Shown here one piece after another: positions 27,251-36,964 of a stretch of DNA of 64,000 bases (position 1 is its first letter; each line of letters starts with the position of its first letter). The position numbers and the translations under genes were made by a program. The stretch lies in NCBI GenBank assembly GCA_009929315.1, contig SAAS01000006.1:117542-181541 (forward strand). The letters run 5' to 3'. Source of the DNA: Clostridia bacterium (GTDB lineage Bacteria; Bacillota; Clostridia; Oscillospirales; Oscillospiraceae). The notes below the pieces were generated by a model. The model was not told the origin of the DNA and made no database searches. It was given only the letters and a program-made list of their open reading frames with translations.

Positions 27251-27288
27251 TTTGAAAGAAGTGGCCTTTTAGGGCCACTTCTTTCAAA
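27251..27288 (+). terminator. Terminator between the P-type ATPase and hypA
   Basis: TTTGAAAGAAGTGGCC (27251-27266) and GGCCACTTCTTTCAAA (27273-27288) form a perfect 16-base stem with a 6-base loop. It can serve the ATPase gene. Confidence 0.85.
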
Positions 27289-27393
27289 TTTAACCTATAA
27301 GCATTTTGAGTAAATCCATAGATGTAAAAGCTGTTTAAAATGTCTTACTTCAGTCAGGCACTTTTTATGTCGCTAGTCTTTGAACATTATTAT

Positions 27394-27735
27394 TTAACAA
27401 GCAACGATTTCTTTAATATTAAACTCTGTACCGCTTATAACATCAAAATCCTTTTTCCCGCATTGCGGACAAACTCCGTTTACCGGCAGTAGCTGGTACA
27501 TTTTTGAACATGAATTACATCTTCCCAAGCCCGGAATCACTTCAATTTCCAGTTTAGTGTTCTCAAACATGGTACCATCAACTGCAGCGGGAAAACATTC
27601 TTGCATGTAATTTGGAATCATTGAGGAAAGTTCGCCAATCTCAAGTGTAATACTTTCCACCTTTGTAAGATTGTTCTCGGCGACAAATACCTGAAGAGTC
27701 CGTATTACCTCGAAGCAGACAGATAATTCATGCAT
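27394..27735 (-). CDS. hypA: HypA-family nickel/zinc chaperone
   Basis: A 113-residue protein of exact HypA length. It begins MHELSVCFEV, where the N-terminal Met-His-Glu binds nickel, and has the zinc ribbon C73-C76 and C89-C92 (RCNSCSKMY, GVCPQCGKK). HypA normally hands nickel to NiFe-hydrogenase precursors. No hydrogenase or other hyp gene is in the window; instead the start lies 2 bases after the stop of the 895-residue iron-sulfur flavoprotein, so both are on one transcript. Either hydrogenase genes lie elsewhere or this copy serves another metal site. Confidence 0.92.
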   Translation of the reverse strand: MHELSVCFEVIRTLQVFVAENNLTKVESITLEIGELSSMIPNYMQECFPAAVDGTMFENTKLEIEVIPGLGRCNSCSKMYQLLPVNGVCPQCGKKDFDVISGTEFNIKEIVAC

Positions 27736-27737
27736 AA

Positions 27738-30425
27738 TTAGTCCTCTATTTTGACAAATGTGTTTTTTATGTTCTTAACTGCAATCTTACCTTTACGCTT
27801 AATCATTTGCTTTAATACTGCTGGCTTGACATGTTCAAATGAAAGTCCCTCATTATTGTACTCTCTAACAAGGTGAATAGCGTCAAACTTACATTTTGTC
27901 GTACACTGACCACAGCCAATGCACTTAAACGGATCAACCATAGCCAAACCGCAACCAAGGCAACGCTTAGTTTCATTCAGCATCTGCTCTTCGGTAAATG
28001 TGATTCGATTATCGCTAAATTTTTCATCAACCTTTTTATGAGCTGCTTTCTGACGAGGAATGTTGTCATAGCCCTGCAGATCAAGATTTTCCTTGTCCAA
28101 AGACTTGTAAGCACGACGGTCACGGCCAAACACAAGGCTTTGACCCGGCTGTACGAAGCGATGCAAGGAAATTGCAGCCTGTTTTCCGGCAGCAATCGCA
28201 TCAATTGCAAAGCGTGGGCCAGTATAGCAGTCGCCTCCGACAAAAATATCCGACTGAGCGGATTGATATGTAAAGTCATCGCCCATTATGGTCTGATTCG
28301 GATTGAGCTGACAGTTTGATCCGCTTAGAAGCCCGCCCCATTCAATTGCCTGACCGACTGATACCAGAATGGTGCCGCAAGGAACAACAATTGTATCATT
28401 CTCATCGAACAGCGGTGCAAAGCGGCCGTTTTCATCAAGCACGCGCAGGCACTTTTTAAACTCGACTCCGCATACTTTACCATTTTCTACAAGGACACGT
28501 TTCGGACCATATGAATTGTTAATTTCTACTTTCTCTGCAAGTGCTTCCTCAATCTCTTCCTCAAGAGCAGGCATCGTTTCGCGGCTCTCCAAGCAGAACA
28601 TCATGGTTTTATTAGCACCGACACGGGTAGCCGTACGAGCCACATCGATTGCAACGTTTCCGCCGCCTATGACTACGACTTCACCGCTCAGCTTAACATC
28701 TTTACCGAGGTTAACGTCTCTTAGGAACCGAATTCCGCCAATGACTGCTTCGTTATCTTCACCCTCAATATTGAGCTTTCTGGCTGCCTGAGCTCCGATT
28801 GCCATATAGAAGCCCTTGTAGCCATCTTGACGAAGTGCGTCAAGCGTGATATCTTTGCCAACTTCTACGCCGGTTTTGATTTCTACACCCATCGCCTTTA
28901 GTATTTCTATTTCCGCATTTACAACATCCTTTTGCAGACGGAAAGCTGGAATTCCCAACACGAGCATGCCGCCCGGTTTTTCTTCTTTTTCGAATACAGT
29001 GACGGCATAGCCATCAAGCGCAAGGTAATATGCACAGGATAGTCCTGCAGGACCTGCTCCAATAACGGCAATTTTCTTGTCACTGTAGTTATGGCGTTTC
29101 TTTGGTATGTATCGTTGCTTCTCATTCATGTCTTGTTCGGCAATGAATTTCTTGATCTCATCAATCGCAATTGCACCGTCAATTTCTGCGCGAGTGCATG
29201 CGGATTCGCATTTTCTCGGGCAAATTCGACCGCAAACAGCGGGGAAGGGATTCTCCTTCTTAATAAGCTCAAGTGCATCCGTATAGCGTTTTTCTGATGC
29301 CAGCTTGATATAGCCCTGAATTGCAATGTGTGCGGGGCACTCGGTCTTACACGGAGAAGTACCTGTTTCATCAACAACATTTTCACGGTTGATGCGGTAG
29401 TCAACATTGAAGCGCTCGGGCGGCCAAGCGGTGTCGCGCTGATTTTCCGGTACTTTTATCTTAATTGGTGTCTTGGTGCAAAGCTTTTCACTCAGTCTCA
29501 CAGCGTTTGTTGGGCAGTTAACTACGCATTCTCCGCAGGCAACGCACTTGTCTTTTGTCACCTCTGCAATAAAGTTGCTTCGCACCATGTCTTTATTTCC
29601 GTACATGTTCGCAATTCTCATAGCAAAGCAGGAGCAGCCACAGCAGTTACAAATTGCGTGTGTTTTACCATTTCCGTCAAAGTTCGGAATAGTGTGCATC
29701 AGCCCGTTTTCTTCTGCGCGCTTAATAATTTCAAACGCTTCCTCTCGGGTAATCTGACGCCCGCGTCCGGTGCGGATATAGTATTCTGCCGCATGTCCCA
29801 TTTGAATGCACATATCCTCTTTCAGATGTCCGCAGCCTTCGCCCATAATTTCACGCGATGTACGGCATGAACAATCTGTAACTGTGAAAACGTCGTTTTC
29901 GTTCAGATATTTTGAAATCTCTTCGTAGGACGCATGTCTTGATTCACCCTGTAGCGCAGTCTCGATTGGAATTGTGCGCATTACGCCGACACCCATTGGG
30001 AAAATTCCGACTGATCTTGGTCCGACGATTCTTCCGTAGTGTTCAAATGCACGTCCGATTTGAGGATATTTCGCAACGTTCTCCTTGTTGTTGACCATCA
30101 TTTCCATGATGCCGGGCACCCAGGTGTCATACCAATACTTGTCAACTCCACCTATGTTATTAACAAAGCATACGCCTGCTTTAGCCAGTTCAAATGCAAG
30201 CTTTTCCGTTGTTTTCTCATCCTTGCCGCTTAGCTTTGCAAGCTCGGCTACGCTCTTTGGCTTTCTAAAATCCATGCATAGAGCGACCTCTGCCATCTCG
30301 TCGCTGACAACGGGCTCCATGATGTAGTATCGAGGATCCTCAGCGGTAACGGAATTCTTTTTTCCTACTTTTGTTCCCTGAACTTTGTTTGCAAATTCTA
30401 ATACCTTTTGCTTTACTTCTGCCAT
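27738..30425 (-). CDS. GltD/NfnB-like FAD oxidoreductase fused to ferredoxin domains
   Basis: An 895-residue cytoplasmic fusion. The N-terminal 280 residues start with a helix-turn-helix-like segment and hold two cysteine groups (TDCSCRTSREIM...CGH, ICNCCGCSCF). A 2[4Fe-4S]-type segment CVACGECVVNCP follows (about 295), then a Fer4_20 domain (about 358-430, CKTECPAHIAIQGYI, CGRICPRKCESACTR), the FAD site IGAGPAGLSCAYY (about 452), the NAD(P)H site GGGNVAIDVA (about 585) and a C-terminal ferredoxin CIGCGQCTTKC (about 835). The core is that of glutamate synthase small subunit and NfnB, moving electrons between NAD(P)H and ferredoxin-like centres. It is co-transcribed with hypA and faces a GntR gene with two operators. 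Confidence 0.88.
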   Translation of the reverse strand: MAEVKQKVLEFANKVQGTKVGKKNSVTAEDPRYYIMEPVVSDEMAEVALCMDFRKPKSVAELAKLSGKDEKTTEKLAFELAKAGVCFVNNIGGVDKYWYDTWVPGIMEMMVNNKENVAKYPQIGRAFEHYGRIVGPRSVGIFPMGVGVMRTIPIETALQGESRHASYEEISKYLNENDVFTVTDCSCRTSREIMGEGCGHLKEDMCIQMGHAAEYYIRTGRGRQITREEAFEIIKRAEENGLMHTIPNFDGNGKTHAICNCCGCSCFAMRIANMYGNKDMVRSNFIAEVTKDKCVACGECVVNCPTNAVRLSEKLCTKTPIKIKVPENQRDTAWPPERFNVDYRINRENVVDETGTSPCKTECPAHIAIQGYIKLASEKRYTDALELIKKENPFPAVCGRICPRKCESACTRAEIDGAIAIDEIKKFIAEQDMNEKQRYIPKKRHNYSDKKIAVIGAGPAGLSCAYYLALDGYAVTVFEKEEKPGGMLVLGIPAFRLQKDVVNAEIEILKAMGVEIKTGVEVGKDITLDALRQDGYKGFYMAIGAQAARKLNIEGEDNEAVIGGIRFLRDVNLGKDVKLSGEVVVIGGGNVAIDVARTATRVGANKTMMFCLESRETMPALEEEIEEALAEKVEINNSYGPKRVLVENGKVCGVEFKKCLRVLDENGRFAPLFDENDTIVVPCGTILVSVGQAIEWGGLLSGSNCQLNPNQTIMGDDFTYQSAQSDIFVGGDCYTGPRFAIDAIAAGKQAAISLHRFVQPGQSLVFGRDRRAYKSLDKENLDLQGYDNIPRQKAAHKKVDEKFSDNRITFTEEQMLNETKRCLGCGLAMVDPFKCIGCGQCTTKCKFDAIHLVREYNNEGLSFEHVKPAVLKQMIKRKGKIAVKNIKNTFVKIED

Positions 30426-30608
30426 CTTAGTTCTCCTTTATGTTCTTTCTTTTCTAGTCTCCATGTATTTAAGGCTTCAAATATATAGTAGTTGAAGTAA
30501 TTAGAATAAATTACTCTTATCTAATAAAGATGGGTCGATTCTTAAGTGCATTTATGGGATCTCAGATTTCGGTTATATTCAATTTCAATGTTTTCTTAAT
30601 TCAGTCGC

Positions 30609-30619
30609 TGGTCTGACCA
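30609..30619. promoter_or_regulatory. FadR/GntR-type operator 1
   Basis: TGGTCTGACCA is a perfect dyad matching the FadR-subfamily consensus TGGTNNNACCA. It lies 184 bases before the start of the minus-strand flavoprotein operon and 125 bases before the GntR gene. Confidence 0.7.
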
Positions 30620-30671
30620 AACAACGTCAATATTATAACATGCAAAATTATTCATATCAAGCATATTATTC

Positions 30672-30700
30672 TTGCTATACTATTTTATTAGTGTTATAAT
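30672..30700 (+). promoter_or_regulatory. Promoter of the GntR gene
   Basis: TTGCTA (30672-30677) and TATAAT (30695-30700) with 17 bases between, 44 bases before the start. Operator 2 begins 13 bases after the -10, over the likely transcription start. Confidence 0.65.
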
Positions 30701-30712
30701 AGTCGTGTTCTT

Positions 30713-30723
30713 TGGTCAGACCA
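30713..30723. promoter_or_regulatory. FadR/GntR-type operator 2
   Basis: TGGTCAGACCA, a perfect dyad of the same consensus as operator 1, lies between the promoter and the ribosome site of the GntR gene, the position expected for self-repression. Confidence 0.72.
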
Positions 30724-30743
30724 ATTCAAACGGAGGCTTTCTT

Positions 30744-31454
30744 ATGAAACTCAAGCCCATTGTTGCTCCCAGCACAAAAGAGCTATTTGTAAACGAAATA
30801 GAGCGGCTTATTATTTCAAAAGAACTATTTCTAAATGAAAAGTTACCTACAGAACGCGAACTTGAGCGGGAGATGAAAGTATCTAAAACTACTATTAATT
30901 CCGGTTTAAATGAATTAGCTAAAAGCGGATTTCTCAGAATTGCTCCGCGTCAAGGAGTGTTTGTCGATGACTATATCAAAAACGGAAATTTAGATACATT
31001 AAACTCCATTATACGTTGCAATGGTGGAAAGCTTGACAAAAAAACTTTTGATTCTCTGACGGCGTTCAGAATTGGAATTGAGAAACAATGCGCTGAATTA
31101 GCAGCAGCAAACCGCAGCGAACAAGATATTGTAGCAATGAAATTGTTGCAAAAAAAAATGGAATGCACAACAGATCCCTCGGATATGGCTGAATTAAGAT
31201 TCGAATTTACCAAGACCCTATATTTCGCCACAGGCAATCACATCTATCCGCTGCTCTTAAACTCCTTAAAATCAATTGCTCTTACTTTTAATCAGATAGT
31301 TTTTCGTCATTTCGGCTGTGCAGTGGCAAATGAATATCTGGATGAATTAATTCAGGCAATTACAGACAGAGACTCTAAAACTTCTATTGAGTTATCCACT
31401 AGGATTATTTCAAATCGAATTGAACAATTAAAGCAATGGTATTTTGTTGATTAA
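30744..31454 (+). CDS. GntR-family (FadR/FCD type) transcriptional regulator
   Basis: A 236-residue regulator. I place the start at 30744, after CGGAGG; an upstream in-frame ATG at 30672 overlaps the promoter. The winged helix-turn-helix (about 10-75, KLPTERELEREMKVSKTTIN) is followed by an all-helical FCD-type effector domain (about 85-225). Such proteins bind small organic acids. Two TGGTCNGACCA operators in the divergent region predict control of itself and of the flavoprotein-hypA operon. A weak hairpin terminator follows. Confidence 0.9.
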   Translation: MKLKPIVAPSTKELFVNEIERLIISKELFLNEKLPTERELEREMKVSKTTINSGLNELAKSGFLRIAPRQGVFVDDYIKNGNLDTLNSIIRCNGGKLDKKTFDSLTAFRIGIEKQCAELAAANRSEQDIVAMKLLQKKMECTTDPSDMAELRFEFTKTLYFATGNHIYPLLLNSLKSIALTFNQIVFRHFGCAVANEYLDELIQAITDRDSKTSIELSTRIISNRIEQLKQWYFVD

Positions 31455-31475
31455 ATTGTTTTACAATAACATATA

Positions 31476-31508
31476 AAAAAGCGGCTGGTTCTAACACCAG
31501 TCACTTTT
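31476..31508 (+). terminator. Terminator after the GntR gene
   Basis: AAAAAGCGGCTGGT pairs with ACCAGTCACTTTTT (one G-T pair and a short mismatch) and ends in a T run, 21 bases past the stop. Confidence 0.7.
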
Positions 31509-31791
31509 TATACTTATTTAGAAGAAAGCCGTTTAATTTGGTTTTTAACAGTGAGAAAACTAAAGTAGAAATTGATAAGTCATATATTAACCGTTCACAA
31601 CCACTTCGGAGCGCAATCGCATTATGCTACTTAATTCCCCCCCATACTACAGCAAACAATATTGCCATCATATAAACTTAGTGTAAATAGCTCGACCAAT
31701 AAGTGAGTTCAACATGTTTATATGTTTGTACTTTATAGTAGTATCGTATAGTATGTCTGCAAGTAACAGGAAAGAGGCGTATGTATTGTGG
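31509..31791. other. Gap without a recognised gene
   Basis: AT-rich, with no credible frame or structure beyond the terminator at its left end. Confidence 0.3.
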
Positions 31792-34245
31792 TCACAACCC
31801 TAATTCAAGTACTTTTTCAACAAACACCTTTACAATATTCGGATCAAATTGAGTACCTGCATTTTTCTTTAATTCTTCAGCAGCCTCAACTAGATTTAAT
31901 GCTTTATGGTATGGTCTTTCACTAGTAATCGCATCAAACACATCAGCAACAGCTATAACCCTAGATTTCCAATTAATATCTTCTCCCTTTAATCCCTTCG
32001 GATAACCGCTGCCATCCCAGCGCTCATGATGTGCGAGAACACACTCTGCTAAGTTATTAAACTCTGTTGTTGCGCCCAATAATCTATATCCGATTTCAGG
32101 ATGATGCTTAATCTGCGCCCACTCTGACGCAGATAATCTTCCGACTTTATTTAGTATTGCTTCATCAACCGCTATTTTCCCAATGTCATGAAGTTCACCT
32201 GCCGTGCTCAATTCTCTTATATCATCAATGTTTAACTGATATGCTATACCAATCTGTTCACACAATCTGCTTACTCTTATAGAATGGGCTTTTTCTCGGG
32301 GGCTCTTAATAAGCAAAGTGTTTAAAATGGATTTTATTATTCCATTTCGCTTGCTTGTACTATTAAGTATTTTTTTCTGATACATAAAATTCTCGGCACT
32401 TTTTAATACATCGATAGCAGACTGCTTAATACTTACCTTCGTTTCCCAGCCAAATGATATGGAAATATGCACATCCATAACACTTATATTGGAGATCGTT
32501 TCTTCTATCCGTTTTACAAGCTTTTCAACTGAAGCGGCGGTTGTTTGTGGAAGTAGTATAACAAACTCGTCGCCACCAATTCTTGCTATAATATCATTGG
32601 AACGGCACTCATTTTTCAAGACTTCCGCAACATTTTGAATTATTTCATCTCCAAATGCATGCCCAAATGCATCGTTAATTATTTTCAGCCCATTTACATC
32701 AGCATAAACAAAGGATAGGGGAAAATTCTTTTTAATGTCAATTCTTCTAAGCTCTTCTTCAAAAAATCTTCGATTATATAAGCCCGTAAGCTGGTCGTGA
32801 AAACTCAAATATTCTATCCTTCTTTGTTTTTCCTTCCGTTCACTGAAATCTCTGAATACAAGAACACACCCGATTATAGAGCCATTTGAATCTTTAATTG
32901 GAGCCGCAGTATCCTCAATGGGCACCTCAACGCCGTCCTTCGAAACTAGTAGTGTATGGTTTGTTAATTCAACGATTCCCTCTGTTTCGAAAACCGCCTG
33001 TACGGGGCTTTCAACCGGTTCCCTTGTAAACTCGTTAATTATATAAAACACGGTTTCTAATTGTACATTCATGGCCTCATCCAATTTCCACCCTGTTAGC
33101 TTTTGCGCAATCGGATTTAAAAATTGAATTTTGTTATTTTTGTCAACCGTGATTACTCCGTCACCGACAGAAGTTAGAGTAGCCAGCAATTTCTCTTTGC
33201 TTTCAACAAGTTCCTTTTGACTAGCATCAATTTTGCTCAAAAGGCCGTTTATCGATCTACGTATATAAGAAAATTCATCCGTTCCGTTCTCCTCTATTCT
33301 AACGGATTGATCCTTCTTAATTTCAACCGATTTAACATCTTTTACCAATGTGTCAAACGGCTTTGTAATATAATTGCCGAGCAAAAAAAATATAGCCATA
33401 CAAACAAAAATACTGCCGATTGTATTAAGTACTGAAAACCACCGAACCTCCTTCATTCCTGAAATATATAAGTCTCTTGACATCATCATCGAAATAACAA
33501 TTGAAGAATTCGGATCATATAAATTAGGAAATGCAATTTCTATATTTATTGAATTAGCATTCTTATTATATGAATCATCTATAATAAATGGTTGGTTGGT
33601 CTTGGATAGGCTTTTTATATTATCCAAAATATTTATTGAGCTTATACTGCATCCCGAAATATTCTCCATATCCTCTATGATCATGCTGTCGATTTGCCTG
33701 CCGAAAATCATTGTTCCATTGGCCTTATTTTCCAATAATGAATCGGTTATTTTGGTTGACGCAATGAAGTAAAAGTTTTCGCCAATCTTTAAAATGCCGG
33801 AAGTATCCTCATCACTTTTTGAATAATTTATAACTTTAACAAAGTCTTCTGAAAAGTCAACGGGAAATTCAGCAAACACCCCTTTATCAAGCTCATAGAA
33901 TCGTTGAAATAATATGGTTTTATCATTATTTAAAAGAATTATAAAATTAAGTTCAAGGTTACTAAAAGTACTTTCCGCCAAATTCAGAGCAATATAATCA
34001 TTATTTTGGCCATTTATAAATTTGAAAGTATCATCCCAATGGCCCCAGTCATTAACAGTACCTACATATTTATTTATTTTTTCGTTTATATAAGATGAAA
34101 TATTGAACTCAGAAGACTGTATTCGGTCCTTCTCATTTTCCAAAATATAATTTTGAAAAAATACTCCAAATGCTATGTTTATAATAATGATAGCTAAAAT
34201 CAAGACCGGAATGACTGTAACTGCAATTTTGTTCTTAATTTTCAT
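31792..34245 (-). CDS. Membrane CHASE4-HAMP-PAS-GGDEF-HD-GYP protein
   Basis: An 817-residue two-span membrane protein. The first helix (about 7-29) and a second (about 275-297) bracket an extracellular CHASE4-type sensor with the typical DWGHWDDTFKF. HAMP (about 298-350), PAS (about 355-480), GGDEF (IGGDEF at 556-561, I-site RSND) and HD-GYP (H686-D687, HHERWDGSGYPKGL) follow. It has complete sites for making and degrading cyclic-di-GMP and would respond to an outside ligand. It is a single gene; its stop lies about 280 bases from the GntR terminator. Confidence 0.92.
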   Translation of the reverse strand: MKIKNKIAVTVIPVLILAIIIINIAFGVFFQNYILENEKDRIQSSEFNISSYINEKINKYVGTVNDWGHWDDTFKFINGQNNDYIALNLAESTFSNLELNFIILLNNDKTILFQRFYELDKGVFAEFPVDFSEDFVKVINYSKSDEDTSGILKIGENFYFIASTKITDSLLENKANGTMIFGRQIDSMIIEDMENISGCSISSINILDNIKSLSKTNQPFIIDDSYNKNANSINIEIAFPNLYDPNSSIVISMMMSRDLYISGMKEVRWFSVLNTIGSIFVCMAIFFLLGNYITKPFDTLVKDVKSVEIKKDQSVRIEENGTDEFSYIRRSINGLLSKIDASQKELVESKEKLLATLTSVGDGVITVDKNNKIQFLNPIAQKLTGWKLDEAMNVQLETVFYIINEFTREPVESPVQAVFETEGIVELTNHTLLVSKDGVEVPIEDTAAPIKDSNGSIIGCVLVFRDFSERKEKQRRIEYLSFHDQLTGLYNRRFFEEELRRIDIKKNFPLSFVYADVNGLKIINDAFGHAFGDEIIQNVAEVLKNECRSNDIIARIGGDEFVILLPQTTAASVEKLVKRIEETISNISVMDVHISISFGWETKVSIKQSAIDVLKSAENFMYQKKILNSTSKRNGIIKSILNTLLIKSPREKAHSIRVSRLCEQIGIAYQLNIDDIRELSTAGELHDIGKIAVDEAILNKVGRLSASEWAQIKHHPEIGYRLLGATTEFNNLAECVLAHHERWDGSGYPKGLKGEDINWKSRVIAVADVFDAITSERPYHKALNLVEAAEELKKNAGTQFDPNIVKVFVEKVLELGL

Positions 34246-34657
34246 GTCATTATCCCCCGAAATCTTTGTCTCTATTGTATCAAATATAATATCTATTATA
34301 ACTATATCGTGGTAGAAAGTGCAACTGAAGTTTGCTTCATATTAAGGACAACTAAATACACTGATAGTTAAGGCCCTGAAACTTGTTGAATAATTAAAGT
34401 TCTTAGCGGTGCAGAGTATTGGTCAACGCTCATGATGGGCTTAAGCGCTATTATGGTCAGTGGTCAGCATATAGTTACGTCACATTTTTCATAGAACTCC
34501 CCCTACATTCTTCAGGCACAACACGCTTCCTTATTTAATTGCAGTGGCTTGCTCTTCAAAATAATCATACTGTATCAAATGGCAAGTCCGAGGTAAAGCT
34601 TATAAATTTATAGGAAATACTACACAGCCAAATGATTTTGATGATAAAATCTTTGTC
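34246..34657. other. Gap without a recognised gene
   Basis: No frame with a coding look is seen. It leads into the conserved hairpin/leader at 34658. Confidence 0.3.
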
Positions 34658-34775
34658 GAATAATGCACAAAATTCTTTTATTTTGTGCGTTATTCCTGTA
34701 TACTGTTACCAGCAAACTCGGTTATATAGGTAATCTCGACCTTGTCCAATGCTTCGATAAAAAAATATATATCTA
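34658..34775 (+). promoter_or_regulatory. Conserved leader element upstream of the PocR-GGDEF-HD-GYP gene
   Basis: A hairpin (GAATAATGCACAAAAT at 34658-34673, near complement at 34680-34695) is followed by TCGGTTAT-N3-GGTAATCTC and TTGTCCA. The same order, with matching loop text TCTTTTATTT and the same words, occurs at 51296-51400 upstream of the membrane GGDEF gene at 51489. It is 24 bases from the coding start here and about 90 there. Could be a promoter/operator block or a structured leader RNA. Confidence 0.5.
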
Positions 34776-34798
34776 AAACGCTAAAAAGGGGGTAAAAG

Positions 34799-36796
34799 AT
34801 GAAATCAAAGATTTTGGATTATATTGATTTTGAAAGAGCAAATGCTTTACTTGAAGGCTTCAACCAATCAACCGATTTTGTAACTGCCATCTTAGACCTA
34901 GATGGAAATATCTTGTCAAAATCGGGATGGCGACAAATCTGCACTGATTTCCATCGTAAGAATCCCGAAACGGCTTTTAATTGCACTATTAGCGATATAG
35001 AATTAGGTAAAAAATCGAAAGGGAATGAAAAGTATCATTTTTATAAATGTATAAATGGATTGGTTGATGTTCGGGTGCCTATTGTAATTAGGGGAGAGCA
35101 TGTTGCCAATCTTTATTCCGGTCAATTCTTTTTCGAAGCTCCAGATACTTCTTTTTTTAAAAAACAAGCTGAAAAATTCGAGTTCGAGGAAAGTTCCTAT
35201 CTTCAAGCACTTGGAAAAGTGCCTGTAGTTACAAAAGAAAAAGTCGAACTTGCAATGAATTTCTTGCTTGAAATTCTCCAAGTGATAATAGAGATGACCG
35301 TTGAAAAAATCGAGCAGAAAGAGCTAACTGAAATTATAAGAGAAAGCGAAGCGGCTCTTTTGAAAAGTCAGGCCCAGCTTAAACATAATATGGAAGATTT
35401 ATTGGAATCGCAGCGAATTGCTCATTTGGGAACATGGAGACTAGATTTAGCGACGAATCAGGTTGTATGGTCGGAGGAGTTGTATAAAATGTACGGGTTT
35501 AATCCAACTGTTCCACCGCCGCCCTACACAGAACACATGAAGTTATTTACTCCTGAGAGTTGGGATAAACTATCAACCTCCCTGAACCAAACAAGAACTT
35601 TAGGCATTCCTTATGAACTAGAACTTGAAACTGTTACTGTTGACGGGTCTAATGGATGGATGTGGGTCCATGGTGAAGCTAAACAAGATTCGGACGGTAA
35701 CATTGTTTCTCTCCACGGCGTAGCACAGGACATCACAGAGCGTAAAAGAGCAGAAGAACAATTAGTTTACCTTAGTTATCACGACCACCTAACGGGTCTC
35801 TATAATAGAAGATTTTTTGAGTTAGCGCTAAAGAGTATTGACGCAGAAGTAAACCTTCCAATTTCCATAATAATGTTTGACATAAACGGTTTGAAGCTGG
35901 TAAATGATTCATTTGGACACGATTCTGGAGATGCGCTTCTTATAAAGGCAGCAGAAACAATCAAGAAGGCGTGTCGTGAAGAAGATTCTATTTTCAGAAT
36001 TGGGGGAGATGAGTTTGTTGTAATATTACCTAAGGCGACCACTGATGATGCGCTGCAAATATCGAACCTTATTAAAGAGCTGGCATCAAAAGAAAGTGTT
36101 GCTAATATAAAATTATCCATTTCGTCTGGATTTGACACAAAGACGTCGGCGTTGCAATCAATTGCAGAGATAATTGCAAATGCGGAAAACTGTATGTACC
36201 GGCAAAAGTTGTTAGAGCGTTCGAGTATGCGGAGTAAAGCTATAGACCTAATAATGAACACATTATATGCGAAAAGCAAACGAGAGGCGGCCCACTCAAA
36301 AAGAGTTAGTAATCTTGCCATGTCTATTGGGGCTAAAATGAATTTTAATACGGATGCAGCTAATCAGTTGAGAATCGCCGGGCTTATTCATGATATTGGA
36401 AAAATAAGCATAGACGAAAAAACACTTAACAAACCCGGAGCCCTAAGTGCTGAAGAAAGAAAAGAAATTGAGAGGCATCCGGAGATAGGTTGGAGACTAT
36501 TAAGCTCTACAAATGAGTTTTCGGAGTTAGCACAAATTGTTCTCAATCATCATGAAAAATGGGATGGTAGTGGATATCCTAATGGTTTAAAAGGGTCGAA
36601 AATACCACTTGAAGCGAGAATAATTGCTGTAGCTGACGCTTACGACGCAATGACCAGCATAAGAAGCTATCGAAAAGCTTTGAGTAATGAGGACGCCGTC
36701 AAAGAGCTGACGAGATGTTCCGGAACACAATTTGACCCTGAAATTGTAGATTTGTTTATTAAGCAAGTTTTATCAGATAATGTTGCTTCTGGCTAA
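34799..36796 (+). CDS. PocR-PAS-GGDEF-HD-GYP protein
   Basis: A 665-residue soluble protein. Residues about 5-170 are a PocR-type ligand-binding domain (FHRKNPETAFNCTISDIELG; YKCINGLVDVRVPI; ANLYSGQFFF), a relative of PAS seen in the propanediol regulator PocR. A PAS domain with a PAC motif (about 200-320), GGDEF (IGGDEF to 406, I-site REED) and HD-GYP (H531-D532, HHEKWDGSGYPNGL) follow. All catalytic residues are kept. An AAAGGGGG site precedes the ATG. It shares an unusual leader element with the gene at 51489 and its C-terminus has a decayed copy at 61869. Confidence 0.92.
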   Translation: MKSKILDYIDFERANALLEGFNQSTDFVTAILDLDGNILSKSGWRQICTDFHRKNPETAFNCTISDIELGKKSKGNEKYHFYKCINGLVDVRVPIVIRGEHVANLYSGQFFFEAPDTSFFKKQAEKFEFEESSYLQALGKVPVVTKEKVELAMNFLLEILQVIIEMTVEKIEQKELTEIIRESEAALLKSQAQLKHNMEDLLESQRIAHLGTWRLDLATNQVVWSEELYKMYGFNPTVPPPPYTEHMKLFTPESWDKLSTSLNQTRTLGIPYELELETVTVDGSNGWMWVHGEAKQDSDGNIVSLHGVAQDITERKRAEEQLVYLSYHDHLTGLYNRRFFELALKSIDAEVNLPISIIMFDINGLKLVNDSFGHDSGDALLIKAAETIKKACREEDSIFRIGGDEFVVILPKATTDDALQISNLIKELASKESVANIKLSISSGFDTKTSALQSIAEIIANAENCMYRQKLLERSSMRSKAIDLIMNTLYAKSKREAAHSKRVSNLAMSIGAKMNFNTDAANQLRIAGLIHDIGKISIDEKTLNKPGALSAEERKEIERHPEIGWRLLSSTNEFSELAQIVLNHHEKWDGSGYPNGLKGSKIPLEARIIAVADAYDAMTSIRSYRKALSNEDAVKELTRCSGTQFDPEIVDLFIKQVLSDNVASG

Positions 36797-36964
36797 GGAA
36801 AAGCAATACTTGTAGTGTAGGAGAATAGTCCACTCATAGTGGCATATTTTTATGTGTTAGGTTGAGTTAACGTTGACGCTATCATTTGCTACATGCTTTT
36901 TACCATTATAAAAAGACCAGCCCCCATTACAGCTAGTTGCCGATTTCGAAAGGAAAACATAAAA

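Noticed and set aside
28369..29870. Long plus-strand frames opposite the 895-residue flavoprotein
   Set aside because: Antisense shadows of a well-supported gene; no independent ribosome sites or motifs.
34658..34695. Hairpin first taken for an orphan terminator
   Set aside because: The same hairpin-plus-motif order occurs before the gene at 51489, so a regulatory leader is a better explanation.
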